Notes under the pieces: generated by a model | Seen by the model: only the letters and a program-made list of their open reading frames with translations | Told to the model about the DNA's origin: nothing | Database searches by the model: none | Assembly (NCBI GenBank): GCA_017468925.1 | Contig: JAFUHI010000009.1 | Coordinates: 506,357-570,356 of the forward strand | From: Bacilli bacterium | GTDB lineage: Bacteria; Bacillota_I; Bacilli_A; RFN20; CAG-826 | Direction: 5' to 3' | DNA length: 64,000 nucleotides | Position numbers and translations under genes: made by a program | In this document: one piece after another, positions 9,356 through 18,368 of the stretch | How positions within the stretch are numbered: the stretch's first letter is position 1 | How the letters are laid out: each line of letters opens with the position of its first letter

Positions 9356-10308
9356 TATATGATCCCCCTTTCTCCGCAGGCTTTGGCGATTCTATCGGTG
9401 GTTATGACCAAGACGAAACCGACAAGCGATTTGAATAACCCTAATGCGGTGGTCACACCCTCCCTAAATTGATGCGATACGAATGTGGTGTTGTAGATAT
9501 ATGTGTCGATGATTTCCGAAGCTTCTTCAACCATATCGTTCGACATATTGAATATTTGCTCAAATCCGGCTGAAAGAACACCTCCGACCGACATGATTAA
9601 TAGCAATATCGCTGTGGCTTTGATGCCAGGGAGAGTGATATGCCATATTTTCTGTAATCTAGTCGCCCCGTCTATATCCGCAGCCTCGTACAAATCAGTG
9701 GAGATTCCCGCCATTGTGGCGATGTAGATGATTGAGCCCCAACCAGCCTCTTTCCAGATGTCGCTGCCGAAGATGAGGCCAAGGAATAGATGGTCTTCGC
9801 TCAAGAATCCGACCGTATTCCCTCCCATCCCGCGGATGATTTGGTTTATCGAACCATTATCCGAGAACATCAAGATGAACAATGATGCGACTATGACCCA
9901 AGAGAGGAAGTGAGGGAAAGTAACGATTATCTGCACCGCTTTCTTGAAGAAGCGGAGTCTTATTTCATTGATAAGAAGGGCTACAGTCACCGCCGAAACG
10001 AAGGCGATTATGACTTTGGTTGTGCCGATGAAAATCGTATTGAGGAACACCCTCCAGAAATCTTGGAGATTGAATATCGTTTCGAAGTTCTTCAATCCGA
10101 TCCAATGGTTGAAAACCGATCCCATGATGCCTTCGCTTGATGAGAAGTCCGTAAAGGCGATGAGGACGCCATACATTGGGACGTAGCAAAACAGAATATA
10201 GTAAACGATGGCGGGTATTATCATCATGATCAAAAAGCGAGACCGGTAAATATATTTACCTAGCGACTTGTCTTTCTTTTGCTTTTTCTCAATCAGAATC
10301 CCGTCCAT
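9355..10308 (-). CDS. ABC sugar transporter permease (YteP/LplB-type)
   Basis: A 317-residue permease with about six membrane segments starting with FLIMMIIPAIVYYILF and the EAA loop YEAADIDGATRLQKIWHI (about residues 210-227). The length and N-terminal pattern match the LplB/YteP partner that pairs with LplC/YtcP and long LplA-like binding proteins. The gene starts 2 bp after the GH130 stop and overlaps the next permease start by 1 bp. This places the import system inside the regulator-led operon. Confidence 0.92.
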   Translation of the reverse strand: MDGILIEKKQKKDKSLGKYIYRSRFLIMMIIPAIVYYILFCYVPMYGVLIAFTDFSSSEGIMGSVFNHWIGLKNFETIFNLQDFWRVFLNTIFIGTTKVIIAFVSAVTVALLINEIRLRFFKKAVQIIVTFPHFLSWVIVASLFILMFSDNGSINQIIRGMGGNTVGFLSEDHLFLGLIFGSDIWKEAGWGSIIYIATMAGISTDLYEAADIDGATRLQKIWHITLPGIKATAILLLIMSVGGVLSAGFEQIFNMSNDMVEEASEIIDTYIYNTTFVSHQFREGVTTALGLFKSLVGFVLVITTDRIAKACGERGII

Positions 10309-10310
10309 TT

Positions 10311-11279
10311 TTATCTAGCGTTCTCCTTTATGAATTTGACTAGTCTATCGATTGTGCTGAAAGCCAATCCTGTATAGGTGTCTGCGCAGCCATAATATAT
10401 GGCTATTCTTCCGCTTTCCTTGTCAACGATCGTGGAAGTGGGGAAGATGACATTGCTTACAAATCCTACCGTCTCATAATCTTCTTCTGGGGTAAGCAAG
10501 TAGTCTTTGCAGCGATATTTGACAACCGAAGGGTCGTTTTTATCCAAAATCATTCCTCCGATTGAGTAGACATATCCGTTGCATGTGCGGTTGACTCCAT
10601 GCGTCAATAAAAGCCACCCATCTTCTATTTCTATTGGGGTTGGGCCTGGCCCTATTTTTAAAGCGCACCACCATTCATAGCCGCTTCTAGCCACAAGCTT
10701 ATGACGTCCCCAGTGAATCAAATCATCGCTTTCGGAGATGAAGATATCGCCGAAAGGGGTGTGTCCTAGGTCGCTTGGCCTAGAAAGCATGTAGTAGTGG
10801 CCATTGATTTTCCTTGGGAAAAGAACTCCATTGCGGTTGCATGGCAAGAATGGATAATCGAATTTGATGAATTTCTTGAAGTCGGTGGTGTAGGCAATGG
10901 ATATTGCGGGCCCGCAGAAATCATCGCACCAGACGATATAATATTTATCCTCAAGTGGAATCAATCTTGGATCGTACTGATATCCAGTTTCCGGCAAGAT
11001 ATTTCCTTTTTCGTCTTCGAATATGATTCGCTTATCGCTTATGTCGAAATTGACGCCATCTTTTGAGCAACCTACGTAGAGGTGGGGGATGTCATCATTC
11101 CCGTCTCCTCTAAAAATGCCGATGAATCCATCGCCATATTGGATGACTGAGCTATTGAAGACCCTCGAGGCTTTCTTTGTCGGGTGTCTTTTGATAACTG
11201 GGTTTCCGGAGAATCTCCAAATAGGTCCTTCAAAACCTTCTGGGCATTCTTCGTAAGGGAATACTTGTTCTTTACTCAT
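10311..11279 (-). CDS. GH130 family beta-mannoside phosphorylase/hydrolase (copy 1)
   Basis: A 322-residue soluble protein with GH130 motifs: FSGNPVI near residue 23, GYQYDPRL with catalytic Asp103, LFPRKINGHYYML, the strand GWLLLTHGV and the late YYGCADT. The motif spacing differs from the second GH130 in this operon (QYDPR versus IEDPR), so they are probably from different subfamilies. It overlaps the regulator's 3' end by 8 bp, so the two are co-translated. The expected role is intracellular breakdown of imported beta-mannosides, with mannose-1-phosphate as product if it is a phosphorylase. Confidence 0.9.
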   Translation of the reverse strand: MSKEQVFPYEECPEGFEGPIWRFSGNPVIKRHPTKKASRVFNSSVIQYGDGFIGIFRGDGNDDIPHLYVGCSKDGVNFDISDKRIIFEDEKGNILPETGYQYDPRLIPLEDKYYIVWCDDFCGPAISIAYTTDFKKFIKFDYPFLPCNRNGVLFPRKINGHYYMLSRPSDLGHTPFGDIFISESDDLIHWGRHKLVARSGYEWWCALKIGPGPTPIEIEDGWLLLTHGVNRTCNGYVYSIGGMILDKNDPSVVKYRCKDYLLTPEEDYETVGFVSNVIFPTSTIVDKESGRIAIYYGCADTYTGLAFSTIDRLVKFIKENAR

Positions 11280-12306
11280 TATTTTTACCTATGGCTCTAA
11301 TCGAGCTCCTTTCTATGAATTCGCTGCGGATGATAAATTCCGAATATTGTGGTTTGTCTTCTTGCGTAAGACGGAGAATGTAGTGGCCTATCTCATCGCC
11401 TATTTGTTCTCTAGGCACATTGAAGGTGGATAAAGGTGGTCTAGCGTATTCGCCGATTTTCACATTGTCGAAACCGATTATCGAATAATCTTCTGGCACC
11501 CTTTTGCCCATCTTGTCCAATACTTTGTATACGTTGAGGGCGATGATGTCGTTAGCGCAGACAATCGCAGTAATATCCTTATTTTTCTCTAACGTGCTTC
11601 TTAATAACTCATTGTCGCTATATTGAAGATCGCTGTTATCGAAATTGATGATTATTCCTCTGATTTTCTTGTCCTTGACGCTGTCGATGCAAGCGGCAAA
11701 CCCTTCTCTTCTTTCCCTAAATGACATCGAGTGGGAGTCGCTCCCATAGAAGCAAAGGCATTTGTGGCCGTAATCAATCAGTCTTTGAGTAACCTCATAC
11801 ATCGATGTATAGTTGGAGAATTTAATCTGTGTCACGCCTGCTGGATGCATGTATTTGGGGTCGACTTCGATTATTGGTTTGCCAAAATTCTTCAATTCCT
11901 TGACCACGGCATCCGGATTGACGTGGAGGATGATGAAAGCGATGCAAGGATTGTTTTTTAATTCCCTTAATTTCTGGACATCGATTCTATCGGCGTCGAA
12001 AACAAAATACTCGAGGTTTATTGATGACCTATTTAATGTCGCGTAAAGGTTTTTGATGATTGGCTGCCAGAAATCCTCTTTCATAAGAACGCTGGTGGAG
12101 ACGATTAAAACAACGGATGTTTTAGGCTTATTTTTCACTCTTAGGCGAGAGAAGTCATAGCCGAGCTCGACGGCTTTTTTCATTATCTCGTTGCGGGTTT
12201 CATCCCCGACGTTGTATTTGCCCGCCAAAGCACGGGAGACTAAACCTTTAGTGACCCCGCATTCCTTCGCTATATCATCAAGTCTTACTTTTTTGCCGTT
12301 TGGCAT
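11272..12306 (-). CDS. LacI family transcriptional regulator
   Basis: A 344-residue LacI/GalR-type regulator. The N-terminal helix-turn-helix and hinge are clear (VRLDDIAKECGVTKGLVSRA, residues about 7-26). A periplasmic-binding-like sensor domain follows (SVVLIVSTS, DYSIIGFDNVKIGEYARPPL). It is encoded second in the operon, 1 bp after the first lipoprotein gene, which suggests autoregulation with the glycan genes. The likely targets are the GTTTAC/GTAAAC elements upstream of the first gene (14461-14520) and in the divergent region at 15361-15411. That link is inferred from position only. Confidence 0.93.
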   Translation of the reverse strand: MPNGKKVRLDDIAKECGVTKGLVSRALAGKYNVGDETRNEIMKKAVELGYDFSRLRVKNKPKTSVVLIVSTSVLMKEDFWQPIIKNLYATLNRSSINLEYFVFDADRIDVQKLRELKNNPCIAFIILHVNPDAVVKELKNFGKPIIEVDPKYMHPAGVTQIKFSNYTSMYEVTQRLIDYGHKCLCFYGSDSHSMSFRERREGFAACIDSVKDKKIRGIIINFDNSDLQYSDNELLRSTLEKNKDITAIVCANDIIALNVYKVLDKMGKRVPEDYSIIGFDNVKIGEYARPPLSTFNVPREQIGDEIGHYILRLTQEDKPQYSEFIIRSEFIERSSIRAIGKNNE

Positions 12307-12307
12307 C

Positions 12308-14419
12308 TTAATTCCCCCAAGGCGATATGTCGTTATAAATCGTTATGTCATCGATGAAGAAGAAGGCATTGCTCACCAAATAATCTTTAACTGGTATGAT
12401 GCTGAAACCATAGTAGACGGTATTTTGATTGAGTTCGATTGTGTATTCGCACCAATCACTGTCTTTGACGATCACTATCCCTTCGGTTAACAAGCTTGGT
12501 CCTCCTTGCCCTTGGTTGGTTGAATTCACCTGAGGAGCATAGAAGATTCTTATTTTCAAGGAGATGTCTTTTGCTGTAGAACCTTTAGCGAAGAAGGAGA
12601 AATATTTTCCACTTCCCATTGCTTTTCCGCTTCCCTTGTATAATCCCCAGGAAGTGAAGCGCATATCCATGTCTTTGTTGTGTTTGATTTTGGCGCAACC
12701 ATCGACTGAATTGCCATCGGTTTTGACTAAATCTAGATAGTCGGATGAGCCCATAAGCTCCCAGCCGCTTCCACCCATTGGGGAGGTGCCATTTCCAGAG
12801 AAGTAGTCGCAATAATACGCCGCTCTTAATCCGCTTACTTCAGTTTCCGCGTGGTTTTTATCATATCCAACTCCGGTTGACTCATAATCGAATGAATCAA
12901 CTGGGGTGTAGGCTCCCATTCTAAAGCCGGTAAATTTAGATGATAGAGAACCGCTGACACTATCCAAAACGAAGGTGTTTCCACCATCTTCTGAATGGGT
13001 TATTAGGTCAAAATCCATTCCGTTCTCGCTTGAAATTATTCTAGCTTGATTATCGCTTTCCTTGCTTACTGTGACCGGGATTATAGTATTCTCGCCTTCT
13101 TGGATGAGGACCATTGTCCAATCATTCCCGTTTTTGTTCAAATATCCTCCTACTCCGGTTTCGGTGCTTATCGCGTAATTGTCTTTTATCGCGGCCATCA
13201 CAACGATGCTAGTAGGATTGCCTGTATTATGGAGTTTGATGTCATCTATCCAAATGTATGATTTGGAGCCAGTGCTATCGCTTGGAGCCATGCATCTCAT
13301 TTGGAAAACGTTGAAATATGGAAGCATATGGCCTAAAGATGGGATGGTGTAGCCTGCACTATCCAACATCGCCAAAACCGTTCTTACTTCCATTCTTTGC
13401 TGGTTGTAGTCAACTCTCCAATTGCTATCGTTTAAGGAGATATCGTATTTCGACCAGCCTTCAGGGACATGCTCTATTTGATAAATGATATATACGCCTG
13501 CGAGGTCAATTCCTCCGACTATGACATGCTCATTTATTTGGAATGATAGAGATATCCTATTTGTTCCATCGCCTTTGATGAAGAAGGAGAAGGTGTCGAA
13601 ATAATTCTCAAAACTCACCTCTTTCTCATATTTGAACCATTCACCATGGTGCCAGAATTGCAGTTTTGCGCATTTGCCTTCGCTTATCCCTTCGTTGGTA
13701 TCGTCCAAGGTGATGGAGGCAGTGCTTTTCACCCATTCGTTATTGTGGTTTTTCTCGATGCTATAATTCTCTTTCAAATCAGTATCCGATGGAGCGGAAG
13801 CATCTTCCAAAATTACCGTGGCGTCAGCGTATGGGGAGACGACAATATGTTTTTCTATGGTTCCACCAAAGAAGAAGGTGGATGTTTCTTCGTTAAACCC
13901 TTCTTCGACTTTGAAGGTGTAGATTCCGCTTCTATCGATTTGGAGGAAATTGCCTTCTACAGCAAAGTATTCGCCTTCGTCGATTTTGGCTTTTAGTTGA
14001 CCAGAGGCCTCGCCCCAGGTGATTTTGTTTTCTTGGAAAGACAGATTTTCTAATTTCGTCAAATCGCTTGAATAAGTGAAAGGATTAGAGAATTCGCTAT
14101 CCATTTCATGATTAGAAGCGACTGCTTTAACTTTGACTGTGTATTCTCCTACGGCGTCTATGAATTGGTGGGATGTCCCCTCAACAGGTTCTTCCTCGTT
14201 TACGTAGATTTCGTAAGATGATGCTCCAGGAACTTCATCCCAGGTCAATCCAGTTCTGGCATCGTTTAGTCTTAAGACAGGGGAATCGATCTTTCCTCCG
14301 ATGTCTCCGCTGAAAGTAGAGGTGGTTGCGGGCGTTACCTCCTGAGGCGTGCAACTTGCCATAGATAACACAAAAATCGACAAAAAGAGCCTTGCTTTTC
14401 CGTTTTTAATATTTTTCAT
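12308..14419 (-). CDS. Carbohydrate-binding lipoprotein, first gene of the glycan operon
   Basis: A 703-residue lipoprotein with signal FVLSMASC (Cys23). Residues about 45-120 form a fibronectin-III-like module (LTWDEVPGASSYEIYVN). Further beta-sandwich modules follow, one about 225-400 and one about 505-700. The last module is clearly homologous to the middle of the secreted protein at 15491-17779: both share GYDKN, then GLR.AYY.DY, then GS.W.LMGS.DYL. No catalytic residues are apparent, so glycan capture at the cell surface is inferred. The upstream 110 bp contains four GTAAAC/GTTTAC elements. The gene is followed after 1 bp by the LacI regulator. Confidence 0.75.
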   Translation of the reverse strand: MKNIKNGKARLFLSIFVLSMASCTPQEVTPATTSTFSGDIGGKIDSPVLRLNDARTGLTWDEVPGASSYEIYVNEEEPVEGTSHQFIDAVGEYTVKVKAVASNHEMDSEFSNPFTYSSDLTKLENLSFQENKITWGEASGQLKAKIDEGEYFAVEGNFLQIDRSGIYTFKVEEGFNEETSTFFFGGTIEKHIVVSPYADATVILEDASAPSDTDLKENYSIEKNHNNEWVKSTASITLDDTNEGISEGKCAKLQFWHHGEWFKYEKEVSFENYFDTFSFFIKGDGTNRISLSFQINEHVIVGGIDLAGVYIIYQIEHVPEGWSKYDISLNDSNWRVDYNQQRMEVRTVLAMLDSAGYTIPSLGHMLPYFNVFQMRCMAPSDSTGSKSYIWIDDIKLHNTGNPTSIVVMAAIKDNYAISTETGVGGYLNKNGNDWTMVLIQEGENTIIPVTVSKESDNQARIISSENGMDFDLITHSEDGGNTFVLDSVSGSLSSKFTGFRMGAYTPVDSFDYESTGVGYDKNHAETEVSGLRAAYYCDYFSGNGTSPMGGSGWELMGSSDYLDLVKTDGNSVDGCAKIKHNKDMDMRFTSWGLYKGSGKAMGSGKYFSFFAKGSTAKDISLKIRIFYAPQVNSTNQGQGGPSLLTEGIVIVKDSDWCEYTIELNQNTVYYGFSIIPVKDYLVSNAFFFIDDITIYNDISPWGN

Positions 14420-14460
14420 ACTTCCATTATCAATGGATTGGGCACTTTAATTCAAATAAA

Positions 14461-14520
14461 TTTGGTAAACAAAAAATTATTTCGGTAAACATTCGGCTAA
14501 GTTTACTCAGAGTTTACAAA
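14461..14520. promoter_or_regulatory. Cluster of GTAAAC/GTTTAC elements upstream of the glycan operon
   Basis: GTAAAC occurs at 14465-14470 and 14485-14490. Its reverse complement GTTTAC occurs at 14501-14506 and 14512-14517. The last two lie 11 bp apart, one helical turn, in the form GTTTACT-N4-GTTTAC. The same arrangement recurs at 15374-15390 in the neighbouring divergent promoter region. A shared operator for the LacI regulator, or for another regulator, is inferred. Confidence 0.5.
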
Positions 14521-14529
14521 ATTAAATGG

Positions 14530-15297
14530 TTATAAATTGTGATTGATGTTCTTTGAAATAACTTTCCTTGCGACATCCACAAGGATATCAAAAGTCTCAT
14601 CATCGATTGGTCCAGTGACATCATCGTAACTGTATCCAGATGGCTTAAATCCTTCTAAATTTATATTGTTTCCCAGGAAAAACATCGTCCAGATCGTGCT
14701 CGCCAAAGTTCTTCCTATTTCGTTTAAATGAAACCCATCCCTGTTGAGATTGTCTCCTAGGGTTTTTCTTGCTTCTTTTACGGCATTTCCTACGGGAATA
14801 ATATATTTAATCCCGGTTTTTTCACTGACAGTTTGGTAGGCGTTCTCTATATCCTTATCCATCCTATTTTGGTCCAATGGATTGCTGCCATAGAGCCAAT
14901 GTGAATATGTTTTGGCGTAGCTCCAGGTTTCATGCAGCACAAAGGTAGCCTTGCTCATTTCTCTAACCTTATTTAACAATAGGGTTAACTCAGGGAAATA
15001 AGAGGTGGGATCGCCTGATTTATGCGATACCTGCTGGAATGTTATATAATCCCATTCTTTTAACATTATCCCTTCTTTCAAACTGATATTGCATTCAGGG
15101 GTTCTATTGCCGTTTATGTAGAGTTCATAGTCTTTCTTATCGTTTTGGATATTTTCCCAATGCAGTGAAATAGGGCATCCTCCTATATACAAAACATAAA
15201 TATCAACGTCAAATCCCGCGTGTTTTGCCTCTTGATGGACGTATGTCGCTGCATCCACCGCGAACGAATTTCCTACACATAAAACTTTCATAACCAT
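14530..15297 (-). CDS. DUF4886 SGNH-like hydrolase
   Basis: A 255-residue protein matching the DUF4886 pattern: an N-terminal LCVGNSFAVDA (block I with Ser12), WDYITFQQVS in the middle and a late DGFHLNEIG holding the Asp-His pair. DUF4886 proteins are SGNH-fold proteins frequently found in polysaccharide-utilisation loci. Esterase activity on acylated sugars is plausible but unproven. No signal peptide is visible, so the protein is predicted cytoplasmic. It is transcribed away from the secreted binding-protein gene at 15491. The shared intergenic region carries the GTTTAC elements, so it is probably co-regulated with the glycan operon. Confidence 0.85.
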   Translation of the reverse strand: MVMKVLCVGNSFAVDAATYVHQEAKHAGFDVDIYVLYIGGCPISLHWENIQNDKKDYELYINGNRTPECNISLKEGIMLKEWDYITFQQVSHKSGDPTSYFPELTLLLNKVREMSKATFVLHETWSYAKTYSHWLYGSNPLDQNRMDKDIENAYQTVSEKTGIKYIIPVGNAVKEARKTLGDNLNRDGFHLNEIGRTLASTIWTMFFLGNNINLEGFKPSGYSYDDVTGPIDDETFDILVDVARKVISKNINHNL

Positions 15298-15360
15298 ATT
15301 TTAATACCTATAAATATAGTTTCGCATAAGGTTTTGGAGATGTTTTTCCTAAATATAAAT

Positions 15361-15411
15361 ATTTACTGATTTTGTTTACTTGATGTTTACCAAAAAACCA
15401 TTTTGTTGACA
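15361..15411. promoter_or_regulatory. GTTTAC direct repeats in divergent promoter region
   Basis: GTTTAC occurs at 15374-15379 and 15385-15390, again 11 bp apart, with a degenerate ATTTAC at 15361. GTTTACCAAA at 15385-15394 is identical to the reverse complement of 14461-14470. A TTGACA at 15406-15411 could be a -35 element for the plus-strand gene, but I see no convincing -10 at normal spacing. Confidence 0.45.
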
Positions 15412-15490
15412 AAGATTTTCTTCATCAAGACGTTTTTCTAAACAAAAATTAAATTAATAAATAAGGATTAAAATCCAAAGGAGACGAATT

Positions 15491-17779
15491 ATGAAAAAGA
15501 AGTTTCTTTTGATGTCTGGAGCGGCCATTCTATCAATCGGCGCGACTGCCGTTATGGCCAATGCCTTTGTGCCGGATATCTTAAAACCAACATTCATCAA
15601 CGCGGAATTGGCGGATTCAAAGCTGAGCCTTAATTCAACAAACGTCCCAGTTGAGGTCACCTCCTCGTTCCAAAATCATGTTGAAGCATCGGTCTCAACA
15701 GATCTAGGCAACCCAGTCAATCTCCATTATGTCTTAGCAAGAAGCGCAAGCGACGTTCATGTTGAACTAGCAAGTAGAGGCATGATCTATAACTATAACA
15801 ACGATGGTTATAAGAATGGTAAAATCACCGGAATCAAAAAGATAACGGCATCATTCTCTGGCGTTTTATATGTTGAGACCGCGACCAGCAGAGATGGCGA
15901 TTTCTTCGGAGACAAAGTTGCCCTCACAAGCGGAACCCCCTATGTTTTAGGCGACGAAAGAACGTTCTTCAGAATCATTGCAGGAGATGGTGGTGCATCC
16001 ATCACCAACCTCGACATTGATTTTAGCTGTATTGAAAGCGATGGAATATCTTTAGATGATCTAAACGGTTTTTATACTGGAGTAGGCGACGACGGATATA
16101 CATATTCCCTTGAGATCACCGACGGAGATGCGACAATCAGAACGCTAGACCAAGCATCCCCAAAGACATTTGAAGGCACTGTTGCCTTGGGTGGCGATTC
16201 CGAAGTCCTATGCGATTTCGATATGTCAGGATATGATGTCCATTATCATTCAATCGCTGATAGCAAAGTTCATAAATTAACCTGCGATACCATCACGGAT
16301 GATGTCGGTGGTGCTGTGGCCTCAAGCGTTGCCAGAATCGACTTTGAAAGAGTCTATAACGTAGAAGACTTTGAATCATATTCGGCGACTGGTGCCGGAT
16401 ACGATAAAAACAACAGCCAATATACAACAACTGGATTAAGAAGCGCATATTACGCCGACTATTACGCAGGAAGCGGCAGCTCCCCAATTGGAGGAAGCAG
16501 CTGGAATCTTATGGGTTCCACCGATTATTTGAATTTCAACTCATCCAAAGGCCATAACGGCAGCAAAGTCGGTGTTTTTAAAGGGAACAACAACTCACTT
16601 CGTTATATCCAAATGAAAGGGCTATACGGCACGGATGATTATGTAGGAAAAGGAACCACATTGTCATTCTGGGCAAGAGGCGCTTATTCCAACTCAGGCT
16701 TAACAACCAATTCAACCGCCGATGCTTCTTTAAGCGTCTATGCCTTTTCTGAAAAAGCCTTGACCCCATCCAATCAGCAAACGGCTAGAACCGCAGCTAC
16801 ATTCACTATCCCAGCAGGAAGCGATTGGACAAGATATACGATGACGCTTGATTCATCCAAAACCTATTATTCCATCGGTTTCTTCTGCAAGCAAAGCGCC
16901 ACAACGTATCTCCCAATCGATGACGTCCAAATCTATACCGCCGATCCGTATGCCGAATATGAGGACCCAACCCCAACTGAATATGCATTTGGAGGGGATT
17001 TTGTGGGGAATATCACCGCAGCAGGCAACTCATTGCTTGTCAATGTTGGCTTTGGAAATAATGGAGAAGTGGCCGCTAAAGCAGCGGGATCATCCATGAC
17101 TCCAACAGGCTATACATACGATTCTTCCACCAATGAATTCTCCATCACGACAACAGGAAGTTATAGCGGATTGACTTATGGCACAATAACCGGCAAATTC
17201 GATTCCACGAACAACAAACTCTACAACGTCGGATTGGATGGCACTATATCGTCTTATATCACAGATAACGGCAGCATCGAACTATCGAGACCTGGATATT
17301 ATTACGAGTGCGAAGATGACACCAGCACGATGATATCGATTTTCAAGAGAAGATATTGCAGAACCGGAGTCGATGGAGGCTGGGTCGTAGACACCTCCAA
17401 TGGCGATAGAGTGTCTCAAGACAAGACAAATGTGCTATCCGGTTCCTCCTCGCTTAAACTCCGTGCCTTAAACGTTACCGGAAGAGTGGGACTTGCCCTC
17501 AATAACGACATCGCGGAAAAGAATTACGGCAATATCGGCTTCTGGGCCTACAACCCAACAGAAAGCGATGTGACAATTAGATTATTCATCTACAAAGCTG
17601 CATCTTTAGGCAGCAACGCCGAAATCGGATCGGTCACTGCCAAGGCCGGTGGATGGAGCTATTGCTCATGCGGATTCGGAAGCAAATTCACTGTCGGGAC
17701 CGACACATTGTATAACTTCCAACTCTATATTGAGCCATACATGACCGCGATGAGCTTCGATAACCTCGCCTTGTTCTAA
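15491..17779 (+). CDS. Secreted multi-domain carbohydrate-binding protein
   Basis: A 762-residue exported protein. The signal peptide (KKKFLLMSGAAILSIGA) ends near AMANA and has no lipobox, so it is released rather than lipid-anchored. No LPXTG, SLH or C-terminal membrane anchor is visible. It consists of beta-rich modules. The module at about 290-495 is homologous to the C-terminal module of the lipoprotein at 12308-14419, and the last module (about 590-760) ends SFDNLALF like carbohydrate-binding domains. A strong SD (AAAGGAG) precedes the ATG. It sits opposite the DUF4886 gene and shares GTTTAC repeats with the glycan operon. Binding of the same glycan is inferred. Confidence 0.72.
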   Translation: MKKKFLLMSGAAILSIGATAVMANAFVPDILKPTFINAELADSKLSLNSTNVPVEVTSSFQNHVEASVSTDLGNPVNLHYVLARSASDVHVELASRGMIYNYNNDGYKNGKITGIKKITASFSGVLYVETATSRDGDFFGDKVALTSGTPYVLGDERTFFRIIAGDGGASITNLDIDFSCIESDGISLDDLNGFYTGVGDDGYTYSLEITDGDATIRTLDQASPKTFEGTVALGGDSEVLCDFDMSGYDVHYHSIADSKVHKLTCDTITDDVGGAVASSVARIDFERVYNVEDFESYSATGAGYDKNNSQYTTTGLRSAYYADYYAGSGSSPIGGSSWNLMGSTDYLNFNSSKGHNGSKVGVFKGNNNSLRYIQMKGLYGTDDYVGKGTTLSFWARGAYSNSGLTTNSTADASLSVYAFSEKALTPSNQQTARTAATFTIPAGSDWTRYTMTLDSSKTYYSIGFFCKQSATTYLPIDDVQIYTADPYAEYEDPTPTEYAFGGDFVGNITAAGNSLLVNVGFGNNGEVAAKAAGSSMTPTGYTYDSSTNEFSITTTGSYSGLTYGTITGKFDSTNNKLYNVGLDGTISSYITDNGSIELSRPGYYYECEDDTSTMISIFKRRYCRTGVDGGWVVDTSNGDRVSQDKTNVLSGSSSLKLRALNVTGRVGLALNNDIAEKNYGNIGFWAYNPTESDVTIRLFIYKAASLGSNAEIGSVTAKAGGWSYCSCGFGSKFTVGTDTLYNFQLYIEPYMTAMSFDNLALF

Positions 17780-17795
17780 TCACCACTATTTATTC

Positions 17796-17825
17796 GCCTC
17801 GGGTTAACGCCTGGGGCTTTTTATA
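17796..17825 (+). terminator. Rho-independent terminator
   Basis: GCCTCGGG pairs with CCTGGGGC around a 6-nt loop (two G-U pairs) and is followed by a T-tract. It lies 17 bp after the stop of the secreted binding protein. Confidence 0.75.
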
Positions 17826-17850
17826 TTATGTAATCGCTTTTGAGATGAAA

Positions 17851-17873
17851 TTTGCTTTCATAGCAAATAAAAT
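17851..17873 (+). promoter_or_regulatory. Inverted repeat plus -10 box directly before a NUDIX gene
   Basis: TTTGCT (17851-17856) and AGCAAA (17862-17867) form a perfect 6-bp inverted repeat immediately followed by TAAAAT (17868-17873). Only six bases separate that hexamer from the ATG at 17880, and no Shine-Dalgarno is present. This suggests leaderless initiation, possibly controlled by a protein bound to the palindrome. Confidence 0.45.
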
Positions 17874-17879
17874 AAATAC

Positions 17880-18368
17880 ATGAGCGAAAAAGATAATTAT
17901 GTGATGCGGGTCACGAATGCCTTAAAAGGAGAGCCTCATCTTTTCGCTTACAGCATTGTCATTCTTCTGAATGAGAATAATGAAGTCTTGATGGAAGAAA
18001 GAGCGGATGATGGCTTCTATGATTTCCCTGGCGGGGCAATAGAGATAGGCGAAAGCGCAGAAGATGCAGCAGCAAGGGAATTAGAAGAAGAGACAGGGCT
18101 AAAAGCCAAATCACTTTCCTTCTTCAAATTGTATTCCGGCCCTATAACTTATTACCGTTACCCGGACGGCGATGAGATATATGGGGTTGACGCGGTCTAT
18201 ATCTGTAAAGAATACGAGGGAAATATAATGGAGCAGAAAGAAGAAGTGAAAGTTGCTAGATTCTATAATATAGAAGATATACCAAACAAATTATCCCCGC
18301 GAAATAAGCAAATAATATTAGATCTGCAGAGATATCTGAAAGGAGAACAGCATGGAAAAGGCAATTAA
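17880..18368 (+). CDS. NUDIX hydrolase
   Basis: A 162-residue soluble protein with a complete NUDIX box at about residues 51-74 (GGAIEIGE then RELEEETGL), which binds the divalent metal and hydrolyses nucleoside diphosphates linked to another moiety. The substrate cannot be predicted. It ends inside the first codons of the phosphoglucomutase gene (17 bp overlap), so the two are coupled. The start was chosen because the next in-frame ATG would delete conserved sequence. No SD precedes it and a -10-like TAAAAT lies 6 nt upstream. Confidence 0.88.
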   Translation: MSEKDNYVMRVTNALKGEPHLFAYSIVILLNENNEVLMEERADDGFYDFPGGAIEIGESAEDAAARELEEETGLKAKSLSFFKLYSGPITYYRYPDGDEIYGVDAVYICKEYEGNIMEQKEEVKVARFYNIEDIPNKLSPRNKQIILDLQRYLKGEQHGKGN

